Of a stretch of DNA of 12,200 bases, positions 6,230 through 12,200 are shown piece by piece. The notes under the pieces were generated by a model. It saw only the letters and a program-made list of their open reading frames with translations, did not search any database and was not told where the DNA came from. Positions within the stretch are counted from its first letter, which is position 1. Each line of letters begins with the position of its first letter. The position numbers and the translations under genes were made by a program. The DNA is from Spirochaeta sp. (GTDB lineage Bacteria > Spirochaetota > Spirochaetia > DSM-2461): NCBI GenBank assembly GCA_030635565.1, contig DAOVYP010000031.1, positions 1 to 12,200 of the forward strand. The letters are read 5' to 3'.

Positions 6230-7120
6230 CTAACCCCTTGGGTGATAGGCCTTATGGGCCCGTTCGAGATCATCCTGATCCAAATGAGTGTAAATCTGAG
6301 TCGTGCTGATATCCGCATGTCCCAGCAACTCCTGAACGCTCCGAAGATCCGCTCCGCCCCGAAGCAGGTGGGTGGCGAATGAATGACGTAGTGTGTGAAT
6401 TTTTCCTTCCACTTCCGCACGTTCCGCTATCCCGCGGAAGCGCTTCCACATGCCTTTGCGGCTCAAACCTTCGCCCCTGTTATTGAGAAAGACACGGTCG
6501 ATGGCTGAAGGCCCCTTGAGGAGGAGTGGGCGGCCTTCACGAAGATAACTCCTCAACCAGCTTTCGGCTTCGTCACCCAGGGGAACAAGACGTTCCTTGT
6601 CACCCTTTCCCTGTACCCGTATCAGACCTTCCTTGAGGAAAATCTGTGACAGTTCCAGGTTGGCTGCTTCACTGACACGGAGGCCGCAGGAATAAATCAG
6701 TTCGAAAAGTGTCCGATCCCGCAGCCCGTAGGGAGAGTCGAGGTTGATGGAATTCAGAAATCTCTCCACCTCGCTCACTTCAAGAACTTCGGGGAGGTGT
6801 TTCCCGATTTTCGGCCTCTCCACATCATGAGAGGGGTCGTCGGAACGGTAACCTGCAGTCCGCATAAATCCGTAGAATGATCGGAGAGAGCTGAAGATCC
6901 GGGATATGGTACGGGCGCTCAACTGTTCGGAGCCCCCCCGGCCCGCCACGTAGGATTCCAGATCCACCCCGCAGACAGCGATAGCATCCAATGACGAAGC
7001 ATCCAGCCATCGGCCGAATCTCCGGGCTTCGGCGACGTAGGTGCCGGTGGTTGACTCGGCCACCCTGAGTTCGTGGCGAAGATAACCTTCATATTCTACT
7101 GCCAACCGTTGTCCGCTCAC
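6230..7120 (-). CDS. xerD: Tyrosine recombinase XerD
   Basis: This is the second Xer tyrosine recombinase of the window, the likely partner of the product at 3561-4472 in chromosome dimer resolution at dif. It has 296 residues, close to the 298 of Escherichia coli XerD. The N-terminal domain (1-100) includes a YLRHELRVAESTTGTYVAE helix typical of XerD. Catalytic residues are Arg148 (CGLRVSE), Lys172 (GKGDKER), His242 and Arg245 (HTLRHSFATH), His268 (LLGHAD) and Tyr277 (TQIYTH). The GTG start at 7120-7118 lies 1 bp after the ftsZ TGA. GGGAG at 7130-7126, inside the ftsZ end, gives 5-nt spacing, so translation should be coupled to ftsZ. A xer gene directly behind ftsZ fits the septum-linked job of the enzyme. 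Confidence 0.92.
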   Translation of the reverse strand: MSGQRLAVEYEGYLRHELRVAESTTGTYVAEARRFGRWLDASSLDAIAVCGVDLESYVAGRGGSEQLSARTISRIFSSLRSFYGFMRTAGYRSDDPSHDVERPKIGKHLPEVLEVSEVERFLNSINLDSPYGLRDRTLFELIYSCGLRVSEAANLELSQIFLKEGLIRVQGKGDKERLVPLGDEAESWLRSYLREGRPLLLKGPSAIDRVFLNNRGEGLSRKGMWKRFRGIAERAEVEGKIHTLRHSFATHLLRGGADLRSVQELLGHADISTTQIYTHLDQDDLERAHKAYHPRG

Positions 7121-7121
7121 T

Positions 7122-8330
7122 TCATCTCCCGCTTCCTAACCGTTTTTCCCGCATCACTGTGGGAATCAGCAGGTCCGTCTCGTCCAGCAGACCATTTAAA
7201 GTTCCCGAACAGGCGATGGATGAGGTATCCTTTTCAACACTTCCGATGGAGGGAGGGGCAGATGCGGAGAGACCGCGGCCTTCGCTCAGTACTTTCCAGA
7301 CTTCGTAGGGCAGGAGTTCGTTCCGATTCTCCGCCAAAGTGGAATTCTGTTTGTGAGACCGGTCCATGGAACCGCCGAAGCCGGTGGCAATTACGGTAAC
7401 CCTCACCTCGTCACCCAGGTTGTCATCTGTGTCCTGTCCGGCGATGACAGTGGCATTCGAGTCCACACGGGAGGAAACGATATCCATGATTTCGTGGTAT
7501 TCGAACAGGGAAAAATCAGGCCCTCCGGTGACATTAACCAGCAGACCCCTGGCGCCTTCGATATTGACTTCGTCCAGGAGTGGATTTTCGATGGCCATAG
7601 TGGCGGCGTCGACAGCACGATTGTCACCCCGGCCTTCTCCGATCCCCATGAGAGCGTCGCCCTGACCTTCCATTACGGTGCGTACATCGGCAAAGTCAAT
7701 ATTGATTTCACCACGTTTGGTGATGAGGTCTGAAATTCCCTGGACACCCATTCGCAGGACATCATCGGCTTTAAGAAAGGCCTCCCGTATCGGTGTCCTT
7801 CGATCCACCAGCTTGAGAAGATTCTCATTGGGGATGGTGATGAGGGTATCCACATGCCCTCGCAGTTTGTCGATTCCGGCATCGGCCAGCTCCATCTTCC
7901 GCTGACGCTCAAAACTGAAAGGTCTGGTGACCACTGCGACGGTGAGACAGCCCATTTCCTTGGCGATACGGGCAATGACCGGAGCGGCTCCAGTCCCGGT
8001 ACCTCCCCCCATACCCGCGGTAACGAACACCATATCCGCACCTTTCAAGACATTCTGGATTGTCTCCCTGTCCTCCTCGGCGGCCTGTTCCCCGATTTCA
8101 GGTTTCCCTCCGGCACCGAGTCCGCCTGTGACCTGACGGCCGAGTGGTACTTTTGTCAGAGCCAAAGAGGACTCGAGAGCCTGCAAATCGGTATTCGCGG
8201 CAATGAAGTCCACACCCTGAACTCCCACCTGTATCATCCGGGCAACGGCATTACTGCCGCCGCCTCCGCAACCGATGACTTTAATGACAGTTTTCCCAGC
8301 TACACGTTCATCCATTACTTCCAGATCCAT
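7122..8330 (-). CDS. ftsZ: Cell division GTPase FtsZ
   Basis: FtsZ is the tubulin-like GTPase that polymerises into the Z ring at midcell. The 402-residue product has the glycine-rich start [12 protein letters not shown] (18-29), the tubulin signature GGGTGTG (108-114), and the T7 catalytic loop NIDFAD (210-215). A variable linker follows from about residue 322 to 380. The C-terminal conserved peptide [17 protein letters not shown] (about 381-397) is the docking site for FtsA and other partners; it matches the usual D-I-P-x-x-x-R pattern with Leu-Ile-Pro. A six-residue tail LGSGR-type extension follows it. The ATG at 8330 has GGGGAGG upstream. The gene lies 38 bp after ftsA and 1 bp before xerD. 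Confidence 0.99.
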   Translation of the reverse strand: MDLEVMDERVAGKTVIKVIGCGGGGSNAVARMIQVGVQGVDFIAANTDLQALESSLALTKVPLGRQVTGGLGAGGKPEIGEQAAEEDRETIQNVLKGADMVFVTAGMGGGTGTGAAPVIARIAKEMGCLTVAVVTRPFSFERQRKMELADAGIDKLRGHVDTLITIPNENLLKLVDRRTPIREAFLKADDVLRMGVQGISDLITKRGEINIDFADVRTVMEGQGDALMGIGEGRGDNRAVDAATMAIENPLLDEVNIEGARGLLVNVTGGPDFSLFEYHEIMDIVSSRVDSNATVIAGQDTDDNLGDEVRVTVIATGFGGSMDRSHKQNSTLAENRNELLPYEVWKVLSEGRGLSASAPPSIGSVEKDTSSIACSGTLNGLLDETDLLIPTVMREKRLGSGR

Positions 8331-8368
8331 ATTCTCACCCCTCCCCGGGTTGTTTAATTTCCAAGTCC

Positions 8369-9607
8369 CTAAAAGAATTCACCGAGCCATTTAATCAATC
8401 CCTTGAGCGGATTGATATCTTCCGCATTTCGAACCGTATCTTCTCCGTCAAAACCATTAATTGTGACGGCATCTCCCAGCAGAATCAGTCCCGCGGCAAC
8501 GGACCATCCGGAATCACGGCAATGCTCCGGCCAGATTACCGACGTTCTCGGATTCCCCACTCGTGCGGGTTGACCGAAAATCCGGGATGCCACGTCGGCA
8601 ACGCCAGGCAGAAGAGCTCCGCCGCCAGTCAGCACGATACCCCCTGTCATTCGGACCGCACCGGGCATCTTTTCGACTTTTACCCATATCATACGGAAAA
8701 TCTCTTCCATCCTGGGCTGAAGAATACGGCAGAGTTCAGTAACCGGCACAGGCGTCGGCGGACGTCCGCCGACTCCGGGTATAATGACCGGCTCATCGAC
8801 ATCGGCCAGAGCTTCCCAGCAGCAGCCCGATTCACATTTGATGCGTTCGGCCGAATCCATGGGTGTTTTCAACACTATGGACAGATCGCCGGTGGCCTGG
8901 GCTCCGCCGACAGGAATGGAACCGGTCACTCTTGGAGCGCCGCCGTGTACAAGGATGAAATCCGTTGAAGAAGCACCGATGTCCACCAGAAGGACGCCCA
9001 TTTCCTTCTCGTCTTCACTGAGCAGGGCCCGGGCTGCCGCCAGGCTGCCGAGAGCCAGGTCGCCCACTTTGTAGTCGGCCCGTTCCACGGCTTTTTCCAT
9101 ATTCCTGATGGCCGATACTGATACGGTCACAATATGAACTTCCGCTTCAAGACGGACTCCGATCATATCCATGGGATTCCGTACTCCACCCTGGTCGTCG
9201 ATAATGTATTCCTGGGGCAGAACATGAAGGATGTCCCTGTCCATGGGGATTACCACGGCCCGGGCCGCTTCCAGTACACGGGTGACATCAGCCTGACCGA
9301 TTTCCCGGTTCTTTCCCGACACCGCAACGACGCCGCGGGAATTCAAGCTGTCCACCGAAGCCCCTCCGAGGGCAATCCAGAGCTTGGTTACTGTTCTTCC
9401 GGCTTCATGTTCAGCCGCCTCAACCGCCGAAAGTACGGCTTCCCGGGCAGCTTCGATATTCACGACGATGCCTTTCCGCATACCATCGGAGCGACTTTCA
9501 CCCCAGCCGGAAACAATGAGCTTCCCTTTGGCGTCATATTCGGCAACGAGCACACGGATACGATCAGTTCCGATATCCAGACCGGCGATGACTTCGCTAT
9601 CGGTCAT
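8369..9607 (-). CDS. ftsA: Cell division protein FtsA
   Basis: FtsA is the actin-like ATPase that tethers FtsZ to the membrane and activates the divisome. The 412-residue product shows the actin-fold motifs phosphate-1 GLDIGTD (9-15), phosphate-2 [11 protein letters not shown] (207-217) and adenosine TGGGALLPG (327-335). The C-terminal [15 protein letters not shown] is the amphipathic membrane-targeting helix. The 1C subdomain lies about residues 85-165. The ATG at 9607-9605 is used because the protein then begins right before the phosphate-1 strand, as in relatives. GAGGA at 9620-9616 gives 8-nt spacing, and the ftsQ stop is 1 bp away. The longer in-frame reading to 9706 lies inside ftsQ and is rejected. 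Confidence 0.97.
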   Translation of the reverse strand: MTDSEVIAGLDIGTDRIRVLVAEYDAKGKLIVSGWGESRSDGMRKGIVVNIEAAREAVLSAVEAAEHEAGRTVTKLWIALGGASVDSLNSRGVVAVSGKNREIGQADVTRVLEAARAVVIPMDRDILHVLPQEYIIDDQGGVRNPMDMIGVRLEAEVHIVTVSVSAIRNMEKAVERADYKVGDLALGSLAAARALLSEDEKEMGVLLVDIGASSTDFILVHGGAPRVTGSIPVGGAQATGDLSIVLKTPMDSAERIKCESGCCWEALADVDEPVIIPGVGGRPPTPVPVTELCRILQPRMEEIFRMIWVKVEKMPGAVRMTGGIVLTGGGALLPGVADVASRIFGQPARVGNPRTSVIWPEHCRDSGWSVAAGLILLGDAVTINGFDGEDTVRNAEDINPLKGLIKWLGEFF

Positions 9608-9608
9608 T

Positions 9609-10385
9609 TCAGCTTTCCTCCACAGGGCGGAAGACAACATGTCCGCCTCGCATATCGGCTTCTTCAACAGGTCCGGCGCTGCCCGATGCCAGAACATCGA
9701 GGACAAGAACGGCCTGACGAACGGATTCCGCCGTCAGTTTACGGTCGACAAGTATCGGGATTGGAATGTGATTCATATACATTCTCAGATCAAAACCATC
9801 GTTTCCATGGGGAACGATTTCGATTTCAGAAACAAGGGCGAACAATTTCGGATCTTCATCCCGTAATGCGGATAAATCGGTGAGTATCATACAAATCGAA
9901 TCGGGCATCCTGGCTCCCAGCGCCGGTTCGGAGAATCGGGGGCCTGAAAGAATCGGAAGATTGATCGGGCCGAATCCTGTGCCGACCTGAACCGCATAAC
10001 CTTCCTCATCGAATACTGCGGGAACAGGTCTATCTCCGGTGTTGATTAACGCGACGGCCAACGGGTGGCGGCGATAAACAAAAAGACGGAGAGAATCGGG
10101 AAAAACTTTCACAACACGGGCTTTGCGGACGACAGGATAGGATTCAAGTCGTTTCTGTATTTCCGATTCTTCAATGGAAGCCCATGTTTCTCCTTCAAGA
10201 TTCAGCATCTCGAGAAGCTGTCCATCGGTGAGTCCCAGATCGCTTTCCAATGTTATTTTCCTGATCACGAGCCTTGGCGAAACAATGAAGTTCCAGAGAA
10301 TTTCCGCCAGAAGTACAAGCAGCAGAACACCGACGACAGAGAGGGCCAGTGCACGGCCTCTCTTCATCCGCCTGACAACGGTCAT
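9609..10385 (-). CDS. ftsQ: Cell division protein FtsQ/DivIB
   Basis: FtsQ (DivIB) is a single-pass membrane protein that recruits and regulates the septal peptidoglycan synthase complex. The 258-residue product has a short basic cytoplasmic tail, one membrane helix at about 12-34 (ALALSVVGVLLLVLLAEILW region), and a POTRA domain at about 39-106 beginning LVIRKITLESDLGLTDGQLL and including SYPVVRKARVVKVFPDSL. The beta domain (about 110-225) contains VPAVFDEEGYAV, a typical FtsQ element. The ATG overlaps the ftsW stop as ATGA. Sequence conservation is low across this family, so the call rests on architecture plus position between ftsW and ftsA. Confidence 0.92.
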   Translation of the reverse strand: MTVVRRMKRGRALALSVVGVLLLVLLAEILWNFIVSPRLVIRKITLESDLGLTDGQLLEMLNLEGETWASIEESEIQKRLESYPVVRKARVVKVFPDSLRLFVYRRHPLAVALINTGDRPVPAVFDEEGYAVQVGTGFGPINLPILSGPRFSEPALGARMPDSICMILTDLSALRDEDPKLFALVSEIEIVPHGNDGFDLRMYMNHIPIPILVDRKLTAESVRQAVLVLDVLASGSAGPVEEADMRGGHVVFRPVEES

Positions 10386-11503
10386 TTACCCGCCTCCGAA
10401 AGATTATATATAAGACCGAAGATTACCAGTGTGACGAAGGCCGCGGAACCACCAGCGGAAAAGAGGGGCAACGGGATTCCCGTAGCAGGCAGCAGGCCCG
10501 AAACAACGGAAAAATTAATGAGAACCTGCCAATATACGGCGGATATAAGTCCGAAGATTCCCCAGCGGGAAAATGCATCGGGAGCCTTTTCTGCAGCCAA
10601 CCAACCCTTGACGGCAAAAAAAGTAAATAACAGAAGGATAAGAAATATTCCGATAAACCCGGTTTCCTCACCGACTACGGCAACGACAAAATCCGAGTGC
10701 GCCGCCGGGAGGCCGCCCCTCTTAACCACGCCCCGTCCAAGCCCCTGTCCCCAGAAACCGCCTCGCTCGAGAGCCGATCTGGCTTTGAGGAGCTGATACC
10801 CCGCACCAGACGGATCGGCGGTCGGCTGGAACCAGAACTTTATCCGCTCCATCCTGTAGGGTTTCGCCAGGAGCATTGTGGCTGCCGTCAGGATCGCGGC
10901 AACTGCCGAGATACCGATTGCAGCCCGGGATACTCCGGCAGCGTAAAATAACCCGAGAGACAGGAGAAGCAGATAAGCGGCGGTTGAAAAGTCGTTCTGA
11001 AAATAAACCGTCAGAATTAAAACTGATATGACGAGCAGGGATGGGAGCAGACCGTCACGGAAATTTCCCAGGCGATTTTCATTCTTATCGAGCATACGCG
11101 CCAGATACAGGACAAGGGCAACTCGAGTTACCTCTGATGGCTGGAAGGTCAGTCCCAACACCTCGATCCATCGGCTGGCGCCGCCGGAAGAATAGCTGAT
11201 ACCCGGGATATAAGTGAGCAGATTTAAAATCAGCGCGACCCACACGAGAACCGGAACCGACTTGCGAATCCAGTTTTTCGGTACTCTGGTGACACCCCAT
11301 GCTGCAGCCAGACCGAGCAGCATCCAGATTAACTGCCTACGCCAGATCCGGAACGGATCACCGAAAACGGTTCGGGCGAAATACCAGGATGCGGAGAACA
11401 GAACGACGGCACCGATTCCGGCCAATAAAAATTGCAGGGCCGCCATGCCTTTCATCGGCTCAGTCCCGCCGAGACGCTCTGCTTTAAATACTCCGATCCG
11501 CAC
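10382..11503 (-). CDS. ftsW: SEDS peptidoglycan glycosyltransferase FtsW
   Basis: FtsW is the polytopic SEDS-family glycosyltransferase that polymerises septal peptidoglycan from lipid II together with a class B penicillin-binding protein. The 373-residue product has about ten hydrophobic segments. Family motifs are FQPSEVTRVALVLYLARML (120-138), FQNDFSTA (168-175, where many homologues have QPD), the catalytic loop HSDF with Asp271 leading into VVGEETGFIG, and LLPATGIPLPLFSAGGSA (337-354). Translation most likely starts at GTG (11503-11501), with AGGAG 6 nt upstream; downstream ATG codons at residues 17 and 20 are alternatives. It follows mraY by 9 bp and overlaps ftsQ by 4 bp. RodA is the alternative paralogue, but the location makes FtsW the better call. 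Confidence 0.94.
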   Translation of the reverse strand: MRIGVFKAERLGGTEPMKGMAALQFLLAGIGAVVLFSASWYFARTVFGDPFRIWRRQLIWMLLGLAAAWGVTRVPKNWIRKSVPVLVWVALILNLLTYIPGISYSSGGASRWIEVLGLTFQPSEVTRVALVLYLARMLDKNENRLGNFRDGLLPSLLVISVLILTVYFQNDFSTAAYLLLLSLGLFYAAGVSRAAIGISAVAAILTAATMLLAKPYRMERIKFWFQPTADPSGAGYQLLKARSALERGGFWGQGLGRGVVKRGGLPAAHSDFVVAVVGEETGFIGIFLILLLFTFFAVKGWLAAEKAPDAFSRWGIFGLISAVYWQVLINFSVVSGLLPATGIPLPLFSAGGSAAFVTLVIFGLIYNLSEAGK

Positions 11504-11512
11504 TTACTGCTC

Positions 11513-12200
11513 CTACTGAATCTTCAAGGTGCTGAGGCCGAGGATGGCAAACATCCCACCCAGAATCCAGAAACGGGTCACGACTTTACTCTCCGCCCAG
11601 CCTGAAAGTTCAAAATGATGATGAAGCGGCGCCATTTTGAAGACCCGGCGGCCTGTCCTCTTGAAATATAAAACCTGAATAATGACCGAAAGAGTTTCCA
11701 TAACGAATACACCGCCGACGATCAGGAACAGTATCTCCTTCTTCAAAAGCAGAGAGAAAACTGCCAGTAGTCCCCCGAGTGTCAGACTGCCTGTATCACC
11801 CATCATCACTTCGGCGGGGTGAGAATTAAACCAGAGGAACCCCACACAAGCTCCCAATAATGCCGTTGCACTGATGGTGAGCTCTCCGGCACCAGAGAGA
11901 AATGGAATGAACAGATAGCGAGCGAACTCGAAATGACCCGTCAGATAAGCAAGTATTGTGAAAGCCATCAGGGCGATAATGGTGAGCCCTGTTGCAAGAC
12001 CGTCAAGACCGTCTGTCAGATTGACGGAATTGGACATGCCGACGATCATGAGCATGCCGAAAGGAATATAAAGAATACCGAGATCCACAACGGCGTTTTT
12101 AAGAAACGGAATGTAAAGCAGGGTTGTCTGCTCATTACGGAACAGGACAATCAGCAACATTCTCACGAGGGACACAATCACCTGCCCTGAACACTTGACA
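11513..12200 (-). CDS. mraY: Phospho-N-acetylmuramoyl-pentapeptide transferase MraY (partial, 5' end outside window)
   Basis: MraY transfers phospho-MurNAc-pentapeptide from UDP to undecaprenyl phosphate, making lipid I at the inner membrane. The frame is open to the window edge, so only the C-terminal part (about 229 residues) is present; the N-terminal DDxxK catalytic motif lies outside. Visible hallmarks are SNSVNLTDGLDGLATG with a catalytic-site Asp, FNSHPAEVMMGDTGSL with the second Asp cluster, and the histidine motif APLHHHFE, followed by the conserved end WAESKVVTRFWI. Several membrane helices are evident. A GTG at 12181 could be mistaken for a start, but the upstream in-frame residues (VKCSGQ) resemble the family. 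In Borrelia murF precedes mraY, and that gene would be expected just beyond the window. Confidence 0.97.
   Translation of the reverse strand, partial: VKCSGQVIVSLVRMLLIVLFRNEQTTLLYIPFLKNAVVDLGILYIPFGMLMIVGMSNSVNLTDGLDGLATGLTIIALMAFTILAYLTGHFEFARYLFIPFLSGAGELTISATALLGACVGFLWFNSHPAEVMMGDTGSLTLGGLLAVFSLLLKKEILFLIVGGVFVMETLSVIIQVLYFKRTGRRVFKMAPLHHHFELSGWAESKVVTRFWILGGMFAILGLSTLKIQ

Noticed and set aside
3561..7120. Mobile element or integron suggested by two tyrosine recombinases close together
   Set aside because: There are no terminal repeats, attachment sites, cargo genes or change in composition. Both proteins look like housekeeping Xer enzymes within tightly packed core genes.
9608..9706. 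Longer N terminus for FtsA
   Set aside because: It overlaps the ftsQ coding end, and the extra residues lack similarity to FtsA. The ATG at 9607 has a good ribosome binding site.
9134..9883. 249-codon plus-strand open frame
   Set aside because: It is antisense to ftsA and ftsQ, both strongly supported. The product has low-complexity, unstructured composition typical of a shadow frame.
10065..10796. 243-codon plus-strand open frame
   Set aside because: It is antisense to ftsQ and ftsW. Its Lys/Pro/Arg/Ser-rich translation is what the complement of membrane-protein codons gives.

Overview
This 12.2 kb window is a single gene-dense, one-directional locus. Every supported gene lies on the minus strand, so transcription runs from position 12200 towards 1. 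In transcription order I read: mraY (5' end outside the window), ftsW, ftsQ/divIB, ftsA, ftsZ, xerD, a TPR lipoprotein, dprA, xerC, hslV, hslU, flgB, a possible small ORF, flgC and fliE. The genes overlap or sit a few bases apart almost throughout. The only gaps over 100 bp are hslU-flgB (109 bp), flgB-flgC (215 bp, holding the small ORF) and the 133 bp after fliE.

The gene order points to a spirochaete. From memory, Borrelia burgdorferi has mraY-ftsW-divIB-ftsA-ftsZ-TPR protein-smf(dprA)-hslV-hslU-flgB-flgC-fliE-fliF. This window matches that order, with xerD added between ftsZ and the TPR gene and xerC added between dprA and hslV. Firmicutes also have xerC-hslV-hslU-codY-flgB-flgC-fliE, but there codY intervenes and the division genes are elsewhere. 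The moderate GC content and a lipoprotein gene fit a free-living or environmental Spirochaetales member. The species cannot be fixed from this window.

Layout. 12200-7122 is a stripped-down division and cell-wall cluster: the lipid I synthase MraY, the SEDS glycosyltransferase FtsW, and the divisome proteins FtsQ, FtsA and FtsZ. The murD, murG, murC, murB and ddl genes usual in such clusters are absent. 7120-3561 is a DNA-processing block: XerD, TPR lipoprotein, DprA, XerC. Both subunits of the dif-site chromosome dimer resolvase are therefore within 4 kb of each other and directly downstream of ftsZ. 3568-1669 encodes the HslVU (ClpQY) protease. 1559-134 starts a flagellar basal-body operon (FlgB and FlgC rod proteins, FliE MS-ring/rod adaptor), which normally continues into fliF beyond the window edge.

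I found no mobile element, CRISPR array, tRNA or rRNA gene, or convincing factor-independent terminator. Most of the window is well-conserved housekeeping biology, and I see no sign of a wholly new system. The part known families explain least is 928-1142 between flgB and flgC. It holds an unrecognised 64-codon ORF with a good ribosome binding site, several inverted repeats, and four copies of one heptamer placed so that they could form alternative RNA hairpins just upstream of the flgC ribosome binding site.
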